The translations under genes and the position numbers were made by a program. From the NCBI GenBank assembly GCA_041397365.1, contig JAWKWT010000012.1:1-64000 (forward strand): a stretch of DNA of 64,000 nucleotides. Direction: 5' to 3'. The notes below the pieces were generated by a model. It was given only the letters and a program-made list of their open reading frames with translations, made no database searches and was not told the DNA's origin. Below are positions 34,164-42,925 of the stretch, in pieces. The stretch comes from P52-10 sp041397365 (lineage in GTDB: Bacteria; Pseudomonadota; Alphaproteobacteria; Rhizobiales; Xanthobacteraceae). The number at the start of each line of letters is the position of its first letter. Position 1 is the first letter of the stretch.

Positions 34164-35761
34164 AATTCGGCGCGATGACACCGTTCGAGGCGATCGGCGG
34201 CGTGACGGTTCACAGCATCCGCCAGAACGGTCTCGTTCTGAAGAAGGGTGTCGTCATCGGCGAAGCCGAAGCCGAGGCGATGACCAAGGCCGGCGTCGCC
34301 GAGATCGTCGTCGCAAAGCTCGACGCGGGCGATGTGTCGGAGGACGAAGCTGCGGCCGACATTGCGGGCGCGATCGGCGGTGACGGCGTGATCGTCGAGC
34401 GCGCCTTCACGGGCCGTTCGAATCTGTTCGCGGCGAATGCCGGCGTGCTGGTGGTGGATCGCGAGGCAGTCGACAGTATCAACCGCGTCGACGAGGCGAT
34501 TACGCTGGCGACGCTCGCCAATTTCAAGCCGGTGGTCGAGGGCGAGATGATCGCCACGGTCAAGATCGTGCCGTTCGGCATGCCGGCGCGGTTGCGCGAT
34601 GCGGCCGTCGCCAGCGTCGGCAAGGACGTGCTGCGCGTCGCGCCATATCGGATCAAGAAGGTTGGCATCGTCTCGACGCTGCTGCCGGGGCTCGCGCCAA
34701 AGGTCATCGACAAGACGCTGAAGGTGACGGCGGAGCGGCTCGCACCTGCGGAGGCGAAGATCATCGCCGAGCGGCGGATTCAGCATGACAAGGATCAGCT
34801 CACCGCCGCCATCGCCGCGCTGCTCGGCGAGGGCGCGGAGCTGGTGATCGTGTTCGGCGCGTCGGCGATCGCCGACCGGCGCGACGTGATCCCGGCGGCC
34901 ATCGAGAGCGTCGGCGGCATGGTCGAGCATTTCGGCATGCCGGTGGATCCGGGCAATCTGATGCTGGTCGGCCGGGTTGGTGCGACGCCGGTGCTGGGCG
35001 CGCCGGGCTGCGCGCGCTCGCCGAAGGAAAACGGTTTCGACTGGATTCTGATGCGGCTGCTCGCCGGCCTGCCGGTGACGCGCGCGGATATCACCGGGCT
35101 CGGCGTCGGCGGCCTGCTGATGGAAATCGTCACCCGTCCGCAGCTGCGCGTGGTGTCGCCGGCCGAGGGCAATCGCAAGGTCGCCGCGATCGTGCTGGCG
35201 GCCGGGCGCTCCAGTCGCATGGGCGGGCCGAACAAGCTTCTGGAAACATTGGGCGGAAAACCGCTGGTGCGGATCGTCGCCGAACAGGCGCTCAGTTCGC
35301 AGGCAGGTCCGGTGCTGGTCGTTACCGGCCATCAGGCGGAGCGGGTCCGCGCAGCGCTGGGTGGCTTGAACGTCCGCTTCGTCGCCAACGAGGATTATGC
35401 CAGCGGCATCGCCAGTTCGGTGAAGGCCGGCATCGCCGCCGTGCCGGATGAGGCGGACGGCGCGATCGTCTGCCTCGGCGACATGCCGCTGGTCGATGCC
35501 GGGCTGATCGATCGGCTGATCGGCGCGTTCGCTCCGGACAAGGGCGCGCTGGTGGTGCTGCCGGCCGCCGAGGGGCGGCGCGGCAATCCCGTGCTGTGGT
35601 CGCGCCGTTTCTTCGACGAACTGATGACGCTCGAAGGCGATGTCGGCGCGCGTCATATGATCGCGCGCCATGCGGAAGCCGTGGTGGAGGTCGAGACCGA
35701 CGGGCAGCGCGCGTTTCTCGATATCGACACGCCGGAGGCGCTGGCGCTCGCGCGCGGCTAA
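34160..35761 (+). CDS. Fusion of MoeA-like molybdopterin-binding domain and MobA/MocA-like nucleotidyltransferase
   Basis: A 533-residue two-domain protein. Residues about 1-335 resemble a molybdopterin-binding MoeA/MogA-type region (KKGVVIGEAEAEAMTKAG, KVGIVSTLLPGLAPKVIDKT, ELVIVFGASAIADRRDVIPAAIE). Residues about 343-533 are an NTP-transferase: AAIVLAAGRSSRMGGPNKLL, GDMPLVDAGLIDRL and GDVGARHMIARH. MocA-type enzymes make molybdopterin cytosine dinucleotide, the form used by xanthine-oxidase-family enzymes. The fusion thus fits cofactor supply for the cox-type hydroxylase. The ATG overlaps the preceding stop. Confidence 0.88.
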   Translation: MKFGAMTPFEAIGGVTVHSIRQNGLVLKKGVVIGEAEAEAMTKAGVAEIVVAKLDAGDVSEDEAAADIAGAIGGDGVIVERAFTGRSNLFAANAGVLVVDREAVDSINRVDEAITLATLANFKPVVEGEMIATVKIVPFGMPARLRDAAVASVGKDVLRVAPYRIKKVGIVSTLLPGLAPKVIDKTLKVTAERLAPAEAKIIAERRIQHDKDQLTAAIAALLGEGAELVIVFGASAIADRRDVIPAAIESVGGMVEHFGMPVDPGNLMLVGRVGATPVLGAPGCARSPKENGFDWILMRLLAGLPVTRADITGLGVGGLLMEIVTRPQLRVVSPAEGNRKVAAIVLAAGRSSRMGGPNKLLETLGGKPLVRIVAEQALSSQAGPVLVVTGHQAERVRAALGGLNVRFVANEDYASGIASSVKAGIAAVPDEADGAIVCLGDMPLVDAGLIDRLIGAFAPDKGALVVLPAAEGRRGNPVLWSRRFFDELMTLEGDVGARHMIARHAEAVVEVETDGQRAFLDIDTPEALALARG

Positions 35762-35852
35762 CCGCGACCCGCCGCCGCATCCGGTTCCGTCTTCACCAAA
35801 CGGCAACTGCTTTTGCCTAGCCTGCTCTCCGTTGTTCGGGGAGGGGGCTCCT

Positions 35853-36227
35853 TTGCCAAAACTGTTTTTGCGCGCGATGGCTGTCGCGGTCGCGCTGATC
35901 GTGAGCGCGATGGCGGGGCCGGAGGCGCGTGCGGCGGGCGCGCTCGCCGTCGGCCAGTGCGGCGCTTTTGGGCATGCGTTCGATTTCGGCCGCTCCAGGG
36001 ATGCGGTCGAGGCGGCGAAGAAGCAGTGCCATGGCGATTGCAAGGCGATCCCGATGGCGCGTGCGTGCGCGGCGCTGTCGATCGACATGGCGAATCCGTG
36101 CGGCGCGCATGGTTATGCGGTGGCGCCGAAGATTTCCGCGGCGCTGAACGGCGCGACCAAAAATTGTTACAAGTTCGGTGGCAAGGATTGCGTGATCCGT
36201 GCCTGGGCCTGCGACGCGCGGGGATGA
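35853..36227 (+). CDS. Secreted DUF4189 protein
   Basis: A 124-residue exported protein with a signal peptide (LFLRAMAVAVALIVSAMAGPEARA) and a cysteine-rich DUF4189 domain. Eight cysteines follow in GQC, KKQC, GDC, RAC, NPC, KNC, KDC and WAC contexts, suggesting disulfides in the periplasm. TTG 35853 has GGGAGGGGG six bases upstream and is preferred; ATG 35877 is an alternative. The function is unknown. It converges on bcsS with 16 bp between stops. Confidence 0.8.
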   Translation: MPKLFLRAMAVAVALIVSAMAGPEARAAGALAVGQCGAFGHAFDFGRSRDAVEAAKKQCHGDCKAIPMARACAALSIDMANPCGAHGYAVAPKISAALNGATKNCYKFGGKDCVIRAWACDARG

Positions 36228-36243
36228 GCGACGTCGGAAGTAT

Positions 36244-36987
36244 TCAACGTCGCGTCAGGACACCGAAGCGGCCATAGGCGCCGGAGCGGCTGTTGTTGTC
36301 GATCGCGTAACCGCCGCCGAGCGACCATTCGAAATCGCCGGTGCGGAAGGCGGTGACATGCGCCCCCACGCGATACTGCCGATAGTGGAAATCCGTGAAC
36401 GTTTCGATTTCGGGGCCGGCGAAGAAATGATCCATGAAGCGCCAGCCGAAGGCTGCGCGCGCGCCGAACGTGTTGCCGATCGTCGATCCCGACGCTGACG
36501 CTGCGACCATCACGTCCGGCACCGGCTGCCACCAGGCTTCGGCGTTGACGCGCACGCCGTAGAGCATGCCTTGCAGCTTGTTGTTGAAGTCGAACGTGCT
36601 CAGCCGGTGATATTGAAAGTCCGGCCCGACAAACATGCGAAGCTCGAAACCGTTTCGCTCAAGCCGATAGCCGGCCATGATCGAGTCGAGCGCATGCACG
36701 CCGATCACGTTGACGCCGCCCGAACGGTAGCGATAGGCGCCGCCGGCCGACAGCAATTTTATGAGAAACCCGTCCCGCGTGAGCGTTTGCGGCGCCCATA
36801 GCAGCCCCGCATGGCCCGAGAGTCCGTTCCGCCAGATATCGAAGCCGGCGAACAGCATAACCGTCTCGGCGGTGTGGCCGCCGCGCAGGAAATCACGCGT
36901 GTCGTCGTCCCATGTCGCAAGGGCGGAGCTGGGAGTGCCCAGCATCAGCAAGGTTCCGAGCCATAGTCTGTCCGCAACACGACCCAT
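36244..36987 (-). CDS. bcsS: Cellulose biosynthesis protein BcsS-like outer-membrane barrel
   Basis: A 247-residue exported protein with a signal peptide ending ALAT. It is built of alternating beta strands rich in aromatic residues (FAGFDIWRNGLSGHAGLLWAP, GAYRYRSGGVNVIGVHALDSIMAGYRL, PEIETFTDFHYRQYRVGAHVTAFRTGDFEWSLGGGYAID). This matches the BcsS family from alphaproteobacterial cellulose clusters. No other bcs gene is in the window, so a role in cellulose is inferred only from the family. An AT-rich promoter region lies upstream (36990-37060). Confidence 0.78.
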   Translation of the reverse strand: MGRVADRLWLGTLLMLGTPSSALATWDDDTRDFLRGGHTAETVMLFAGFDIWRNGLSGHAGLLWAPQTLTRDGFLIKLLSAGGAYRYRSGGVNVIGVHALDSIMAGYRLERNGFELRMFVGPDFQYHRLSTFDFNNKLQGMLYGVRVNAEAWWQPVPDVMVAASASGSTIGNTFGARAAFGWRFMDHFFAGPEIETFTDFHYRQYRVGAHVTAFRTGDFEWSLGGGYAIDNNSRSGAYGRFGVLTRR

Positions 36988-37128
36988 GACGACGCACTCG
37001 CCATACTATCGACGATAAACAGCAATATTTAATATCAATGTCGCGAGTATGGGCGGATGTCGTTTGCTCTGCAAGGGGAACGATGGCTGCGTCCCCAGCG
37101 GCAATGAGATCCAGTGCGGCGCATCAAA

Positions 37129-37602
37129 CTAGAATTGCGGCGCGACGAGATCTTCGATCGTGACGTGCTCGCGCTCCTCGATGATCTCCGCGATGAATTT
37201 TCGGTGGCAGACCCGATGGTCGCGCTCGTAGCAGAGGATGCAGACGGGGCCCGCCGTCTCGACCAGCGCAGCGAGTTCGTCCATCTCTTCTTTCGCTTGC
37301 GGGGTCTTCAGATGCTTCATGTAGATGCGATGCATCGTCTTGACGTCGCCGGACCTGGCCGCGATCCGTCCTTCTTTCGGCGTGCCGAGAGCGCGCAGAT
37401 GAATATAACCGATGCCGCGTTCCTTCAGTCCGGCCGAAAGCGCGCCCTTGGAAAATCCCGGCCGGCGCGACGACGCGACGGCGCGCACATCCACCAGCAG
37501 TTTCACGCCCGCGCCTTCAAGTTCGTCGAGCACCGCCTTCGGCGGCGTCTGTTCGTAACCGATCGTGTACAGGCGTTTTTTCTTCGCAGATGTGTTCGCC
37601 AT
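37129..37602 (-). CDS. DUF488 family protein
   Basis: A 157-residue protein with the DUF488 core: LYTIGYEQTPPKAVLDELEGAGVKLLVDVRAVASSRRPGFSKGAL and the ILCYERDHRVCHRKFIAEII motif, whose Cys-His-Cys residues may be reactive. Biochemical function is unknown. It follows the DUF72 gene by 35 bp on the same strand. DUF72 and DUF488 genes often neighbour each other. Confidence 0.9.
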   Translation of the reverse strand: MANTSAKKKRLYTIGYEQTPPKAVLDELEGAGVKLLVDVRAVASSRRPGFSKGALSAGLKERGIGYIHLRALGTPKEGRIAARSGDVKTMHRIYMKHLKTPQAKEEMDELAALVETAGPVCILCYERDHRVCHRKFIAEIIEEREHVTIEDLVAPQF

Positions 37603-37637
37603 TGGTCTTGCCTTGGCTTTGCTCCGCTGTCGCGCGC

Positions 37638-38597
37638 CTAACCCAGCCGGGAAATCAGCTCCATCGCCGCCGCCGGCGCGCGCACCTTACCCTCGTGAAT
37701 GACATAGGCGAACACGTCGCGCGGCACCTTCGGCGCATCGGCCTTGTCGACGCGCGGCAGGTCCGCCGGCTGGCCGCCCTTCGCCCAGACTTTCAGCCGT
37801 TCGGTCCAGGTGTCGAGCGCCTTCGGCGGATAGCCCGTGGCGAGCTTGTCGTCGCCCTTTTGCAGGCGCGCATAGACGAAGTCCGAGGTGATGTCGGCGA
37901 TCTCGGTGTAGGTCTCGTGTTCGGAATAGACGATGCCGACATTGAACTGTCGCACAAGCGCGATGAAGGCCGGTGTCTTGAAGCTGTCATGCCGCACCTC
38001 GACCACATGCCGCAGTTTCTGATTGCCGACCTTGTGCGGCAGCAATTCCAGAAATTTGCCGAAATCCGCCTCGTCGAACTTCTTGTGCGGGTTCATCTGC
38101 CAGAGCAGGGGGCCGAGCCGGTCGCCGAGTTCGAGCACGCCGGAATCGATGAATTTCTTGATCGAGTCGCCGGCTTCGGCCAGCACGCGGCGGTTGGTGA
38201 CATAGCGCACGCCCTTCACCGAGAACACGAAACCGTTCGGCACCTCGGACGCCCATTTGTGAAAGGTCGCCGGCGTCTGCGAGCGATAGAACGTGCCGTT
38301 GATCTCGATCGAGGTCAGATGGCGCGAAGCGTAGGGCAGCTCCTGCGCATGCGGCAGGCCGTCCGGATAGAATACGCCGCGCCAGGGCTCGAACGTCCAG
38401 CCCCCGATGCCGGTGTAGATGCGTCCGCCGCCCTCGACGGTTTGCGGCGCGATCGCGGTTCCGGAATCGGCGATCACCGAAGCTGAAGACGCCTTGGTTT
38501 TCGGCGCGGCTTTTTTTACAGTCCTTTTTCCTGCTCTTTTTGCGGATTTGTCAGGCGCCGCTGCTTTCGGCTGCGCCGGTTTCGAACTTTTCGCCAT
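37638..38597 (-). CDS. DUF72 family protein
   Basis: A 319-residue protein. A basic, Lys/Ala/Pro-rich N-terminal tail (residues about 1-50) precedes a TIM-barrel-like DUF72 domain starting YTGIGGWTFEPWRGVFYPDGLP and containing LTSIEINGTFYRSQTPATFHKWASEVP and FVYARLQKGD. The tail resembles low-complexity nucleic-acid-binding tails. AAGAGG precedes the ATG. The function of the family is unknown. It is likely the first gene of a two-gene operon with DUF488. Confidence 0.9.
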   Translation of the reverse strand: MAKSSKPAQPKAAAPDKSAKRAGKRTVKKAAPKTKASSASVIADSGTAIAPQTVEGGGRIYTGIGGWTFEPWRGVFYPDGLPHAQELPYASRHLTSIEINGTFYRSQTPATFHKWASEVPNGFVFSVKGVRYVTNRRVLAEAGDSIKKFIDSGVLELGDRLGPLLWQMNPHKKFDEADFGKFLELLPHKVGNQKLRHVVEVRHDSFKTPAFIALVRQFNVGIVYSEHETYTEIADITSDFVYARLQKGDDKLATGYPPKALDTWTERLKVWAKGGQPADLPRVDKADAPKVPRDVFAYVIHEGKVRAPAAAMELISRLG

Positions 38598-38842
38598 GAC
38601 CGCCTCTTGAAAACCGCAATTGCGTGACCATATGCTTTCCAACGGCGATGTCGATGCTCTCAAACGCTCCGTCGCTGGGACGACCACGCTCTGATCTGCT
38701 GCGCCGGATGTACGCGCAACATGTAGATCAAGTCGTGGTCGTTGGCATTTTTGGGGCTCGCACGAGACCCGCACGTCGGAAACCGACTTGTTCCACCCCC
38801 GCCTTTCAGAGGCCACCCGTTTTGCGGGAATTGGCTACGCGG

Positions 38843-39091
38843 TCAACGTGCGCGTTTGAAGCGCACGCCACCGCCTTCGGGCAGGCGGAACGCGATATAA
38901 CCACCCGCAAGGCAGGCTTCCCGCTGCGGCATCTTTTCCTGCGGACTGCGGCGCGTCTCCCACCAGGAGGCGCGCTGCGCCGCGCGCGGCAGCGATTGGC
39001 CGATCAACTCCTCGATCTCGTCGAAAGAGAGAACGAATTCGGCGGCGGTCTGCCGCTTCAGATAGTCGCGCAGGGCGTCGTAGTTGCTCAC
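38843..39091 (-). CDS. Small DUF7662-like protein
   Basis: An 82-residue cytoplasmic protein starting SNYDALRDYLKRQTAAEFVLSFDEIEELIGQSLP, followed by a WWETRRSPQ segment and an RFKRAR tail. From memory this resembles a widespread small family of unknown function, some of whose members sit near defence or regulatory genes. No context clue here beyond its position after the enoyl-CoA hydratase. Confidence 0.6.
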   Translation of the reverse strand: MSNYDALRDYLKRQTAAEFVLSFDEIEELIGQSLPRAAQRASWWETRRSPQEKMPQREACLAGGYIAFRLPEGGGVRFKRAR

Positions 39092-39117
39092 GGGATCGCT
39101 CGGTCTCTTTATTCTGG

Positions 39118-39164
39118 CATCAGGGTTGTCCGAAACCCGCTTCGCACTTTTCGGCCCGATGCTC
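39118..39164. repeat. GAGCATGATC-type element, copy 3 (degenerate)
   Basis: The right arm CCCGATGCTC (39155-39164) and left arm GGCATCAGGG around 39117-39126 flank GTCCGAAACC..CTTCGCACTTTTCGG. The last base is shared with the TAG stop of the enoyl-CoA hydratase. Confidence 0.7.
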
Positions 39165-40023
39165 TAGTGGTCGCCGTCTTTCCACGGGCGAGGGGTCGCG
39201 CGCTCCTGCGCGCTGAAACGATCGTTCTGCTTCTTCGACCATGCGACGCGGTCGTCGCCGTCCATTTCGCGCCGCGACGAATGGCTCAGCAGCCAGAAAT
39301 TGCCGGAGGCGCGCACGGCCGCAGATTGGCCCATGATGTCGGCCGCCTGATTGACGGACATTTTCGACAGTTTCAGCGACAGCAGATCGTTCAGCGCGAT
39401 GCGTTCGGCGAGCCATTTCGTCGCCGACTGCAGTTCCGCGCGCGGCACCACATGATTGACCATGCCGAGCTGCCGGGCGGTGGCTGCGTCGATGAAATCT
39501 CCGGTCCAGAGATACTCCTTGGCCTTCTTCACGCCGAGGTCGAAGAAATGCGTCGGGTATTCGTGATGCACGCTGCCCCAGCGCACCGAACGGTCGGCGA
39601 ATTTCGCATCCTCCGAGGCGATCGCGAGATCGCAACAGGCCGCCAGCATCCACGATCCCATGATGCAATAGCCCTGGATCATGGCGATGGTCGGCTTGCC
39701 GATGTTGCGCCAGCGGTCGTGCATCCGCCAATAGACGCCGCTGTCCATGTCCTTCACCCGGCCCATCGGCGTGTTGTCGCGCGGAAAGTCCGGCAACTCG
39801 CTCACCATCTCCGCCGAACCGAGATCATGCCCCGCGCCGAAATGATCGCCGGCGCCTGCGACGATGATGACCTTCACGCCGTCATCGTCCTCCGCGCGCG
39901 AAAACGCCTGGTCGAGTTCGGCATAGACGCAGCGGCTGATCGCATTCAATTGCGCTCGGGGCGGTCGACCATGATGGTGACGATCTCGCCTTCCTGCTCG
40001 TAGCGTACATATTTGGCGTCCAT
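39164..40023 (-). CDS. Enoyl-CoA hydratase/isomerase family protein (one frameshift)
   Basis: A crotonase-fold protein of about 286 residues. The start ATG 40023 (MDAKYVRYEQEG) follows AAGGAG. The family sequence runs to VDRPER, then one A is missing in the run at 39950-39951, and the rest (NAISRCVYAELDQAF, FGAGHDLGSAE, IAMIQGYCIMGSWMLAACCDLAIASEDAKFA) follows in the next frame. The oxyanion-hole motif is intact. The 860-nt length (3n+2) fits a single deletion. It is 47 bp downstream of the MFS gene and may share its transcript. Confidence 0.87.
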
Positions 40024-40070
40024 CGTGCTCTCCTTGGTCTTCGGAACAGGCATCGTCGCCGGCCGCGGCC

Positions 40071-41771
40071 TCAGGTCCCGCTGGACGAGGCCGTCTGCAC
40101 CGCGATCGGCACTTCGTTCATGGCGATATCGGGCGTCTCATCCTTCCAGCGGACCGAGCCGAACGGACGCTCCAGCATCCGGCGGATGCGAACGGGGCCG
40201 GGACCCATATGCATGTCGCTGGCGGTCTTCTGCACGGCCCGCTCGGCCAGCGTCGGCCGGCTGCGCTGGCGCAGATAGTCGTACCAAGTCGGGCAATGGT
40301 AGCGTTCGGTCCAGAGCGCGGGGTCGGCGACATCGCGGGCGATCGACCAGCCATAGGCGCCGTTGCGCTGCCGGTTCAACTGCACCTCCTGCATGATGCG
40401 GTAGAAGGTGCGGGCGTTCTGCGGATCGATCCGGTATTCGAGTTCGACCACGATCGGCCCGCTGCGCGGCGTCAGCGCCAGACGCACCTCCGGATCGGTG
40501 GCCGGATCGGCGGCGTCGCGGTTGGTGCCGTCCACCTCCGGCATGCGCAGCCAGATCGCGGCCAGCGGCGACAGGCTGAGAGCGATGGCGCAGACCAGAA
40601 ACGTCGTCTGGATGCCGATATGATCGGCCATATAGCCCCACATCCAGCTTCCGACCGCGAGTCCGCCGGAATTGGCGCTGCGGAAACCCGCCAGCGCACG
40701 GCCCGACACCCAGCGCGGCGCCGAGAGCTGGATCGAGATGTTGAACAGCGCCATCGACATCATCCAGCCGGCGCCGCAGAGCGTCAGCGCCACGGCCGTC
40801 ACCGCGGGAATTTTGCTCATGGCGGCGATGCCGGTGCCGATGGCCATCAGCCACATGCAGCTTGTGGCGGCGACTTCGCTTCCGAACTTCTTGCGGACCG
40901 TACCGACATAGAGCGCGCCGACGATCGCGCCGATGCCGAACGCGCCGAGCATCACGCCATAGGTCTGCGCGCCGCCGCCCAGCACATCGCGCACCAGCAG
41001 CGGCAGAAGCGCGAACACCGACGCGCCCAGAATTCCGGTGATGGCGCAGCGGACCATCACCGTGCGCATCGGCGGCGAGTTCAAGACGTAGCGAATTCCG
41101 GAGATGATCGCGCGTGTGAGCCGTTCCGGCGGCAGCCGTGACGGCTCGACCTTGCGCCGCCAGAAATACAGTGCGGCGATCAGCGGCAGGTAGGACAGCG
41201 CGTTGACGGTGAAGGCGGCGACAGCGCCTGCCGCGGCCACGACCGCGCCGCCGATCGCCGGACCGAAGCTGCGGGCGATGTTGAAGCTGATGGCGTTCAA
41301 CGCGATCGCGGCCGGCAGCATCTGCGGCGGAACCTGTTCGTTGACCGAGGACTGCCAGGCGGGGCCGAACAGGGCCGTGCCGGCGCCGATCGCGAAGCAG
41401 AGGGCGAGCAGGCTGATCGGCGTGACGAGATCGAACCATGCCAGCACCGAGAGGGCGGCGGAAGCCGCGAGCGTTATCAGCAGCGCGACAAGCCCGACGA
41501 TGCGCCGGTCGTACATGTCCGCGATCGCGCCGGCGGGCACCGACAGCAGCATGATCGGCAGCATCGCCGCCGTCTGCACCAGAGCGACCATGTCGGCCGA
41601 ATTGGTCATCTGGGTCATCGCCCAGGCGGCGCCGACGCCCTGAATCAGCGAGCCGAAATTCGACAGCAGGCTTGCGGTCCAGATCCGGCGGAAAACGGTT
41701 TCGCGTAAGGGCGCGCCGACCTGATCGTCAGCGAAAATGCGTTGAAACATGCCTTGCCGGGACGGCGCCAT
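40071..41771 (-). CDS. MFS exporter (MFS_3 / EntS-like) with C-terminal soluble domain
   Basis: A 566-residue major facilitator protein of the transmembrane secretion effector type. After a 30-residue N-terminus there are about 12 hydrophobic segments (residues about 30-415), including LLSVPAGAIADMYDRR. A soluble C-terminal domain follows (about 430-566) with YRIDPQNARTFYRIMQEVQLNRQRNGAYGW, which resembles an ABM-type fold. Such fusions are typical of MFS_3 proteins. The substrate is unknown. It could export an intermediate of the neighbouring oxidoreductases. Confidence 0.87.
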   Translation of the reverse strand: MAPSRQGMFQRIFADDQVGAPLRETVFRRIWTASLLSNFGSLIQGVGAAWAMTQMTNSADMVALVQTAAMLPIMLLSVPAGAIADMYDRRIVGLVALLITLAASAALSVLAWFDLVTPISLLALCFAIGAGTALFGPAWQSSVNEQVPPQMLPAAIALNAISFNIARSFGPAIGGAVVAAAGAVAAFTVNALSYLPLIAALYFWRRKVEPSRLPPERLTRAIISGIRYVLNSPPMRTVMVRCAITGILGASVFALLPLLVRDVLGGGAQTYGVMLGAFGIGAIVGALYVGTVRKKFGSEVAATSCMWLMAIGTGIAAMSKIPAVTAVALTLCGAGWMMSMALFNISIQLSAPRWVSGRALAGFRSANSGGLAVGSWMWGYMADHIGIQTTFLVCAIALSLSPLAAIWLRMPEVDGTNRDAADPATDPEVRLALTPRSGPIVVELEYRIDPQNARTFYRIMQEVQLNRQRNGAYGWSIARDVADPALWTERYHCPTWYDYLRQRSRPTLAERAVQKTASDMHMGPGPVRIRRMLERPFGSVRWKDETPDIAMNEVPIAVQTASSSGT

Positions 41772-41933
41772 ACCTTGCTCTTAGGCGGGGCCGGCCCGCA
41801 CGTCTATCGCTTGCAACTATTGCTTCCGGCCTATTGTCGACGGGATAGATTCGGGGATCAAGCCCAAACGACGATTGTCCCGTCGGATGCGAGTTGCGGC
41901 TCTCCATCCGGACCGATTGCGGGGTCGGCCGCC

Positions 41934-42725
41934 TCAGCGCGGCCACGCCCGCAACGCAATGAGGCCGCCATCGATCGGCAGCAGGATGCCCGTCACCCAG
42001 CGCGATTCGTCGGAGGCGAGATAGACCGCGCCATAGGCGATGTCCCATGCCGTGCCTTCGGTTTCCATCGGCACCATCTTGCGCCGCCGCTCGCGCGCTT
42101 CGTCGCCGAGATGCGCGACCATCGGCGTATGCACTGAGCCGACGATGATGCAATTGGCGCGGATGTTCTGCGTCGCATAGTCGGCTGCGACCGATTGCGT
42201 GAAGCCGTGCAGGCCGGCTTTCGCGGTGGAATAGGCAACCGCGCCGGTGCTGTTGCCCGTCAGGCCGCGGGCGCCGGCGATCGACGACACCATGATGATC
42301 GAGCCGCCGCCGCCGGCCTTCATGCGCGGCAGACAGGCTTTGGAGCACAGCATCGTCGTGGTGAGATTGGCTTCGAGCACGCTGTTCCAGCCTTCCAGCG
42401 TCACCGTTTCGGGGGTACCCGGCGCGCCGATGCCGACGTTGTTGTGCAGGATGTCGAGCCGGCCATAGGTCTTCATGGTGAAATCGGCCATCGCCTCGCA
42501 CACGTCGGGTTTGGCGACGTCGCCGGCGAACACCGACGCCTCGAAACCTTCGTCCTTGATCTGCTTCGCCAGCTTTTCGGCCCGTTCCGCGCTGCGGTTC
42601 ACCAGCACGACCTTCGCGCCCTCACGCGCGAACATGATGGCGGTCGCCATGCCGTTGCCGACGCCGTCTCCGCGCGGCGCCGCGCCCGTCACCACCGCTA
42701 CCTTGCCGTCCAGCCGCCCCGCCAT
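41934..42725 (-). CDS. SDR family oxidoreductase
   Basis: A 263-residue classical short-chain dehydrogenase. The cofactor loop is VVTGAAPRGDGVGNGMA (an unusual, extended version of TGxxxGxG). The HNNVGIG motif replaces NNAG. The catalytic residues are Ser147/148, Tyr165 and Lys169 (AYSTAKAG). A good GAGGAGG precedes ATG 42725. It is divergent from the GMC oxidoreductase (200-bp gap), suggesting shared regulation of an alcohol or ketone pathway. Confidence 0.92.
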   Translation of the reverse strand: MAGRLDGKVAVVTGAAPRGDGVGNGMATAIMFAREGAKVVLVNRSAERAEKLAKQIKDEGFEASVFAGDVAKPDVCEAMADFTMKTYGRLDILHNNVGIGAPGTPETVTLEGWNSVLEANLTTTMLCSKACLPRMKAGGGGSIIMVSSIAGARGLTGNSTGAVAYSTAKAGLHGFTQSVAADYATQNIRANCIIVGSVHTPMVAHLGDEARERRRKMVPMETEGTAWDIAYGAVYLASDESRWVTGILLPIDGGLIALRAWPR

Positions 42726-42925
42726 GTCGTCGTCCTCCTCAGGTTTCCCCAGCTTTGCCGGATGTCGTTCGAACGGCCACCTTAGCCGGTGATGTCGCCG
42801 CTGGCGAATGACGTTTGCGGAGGCGTCTAATCGGAAATCGCAGGCTCGCTTGCGCTTGAAAGATGTCTGCGGCCTTCGCATAGTGACGCAAAGACAAAAT
42901 GCCGCTCGACGGCCGGGAAGAAGCG

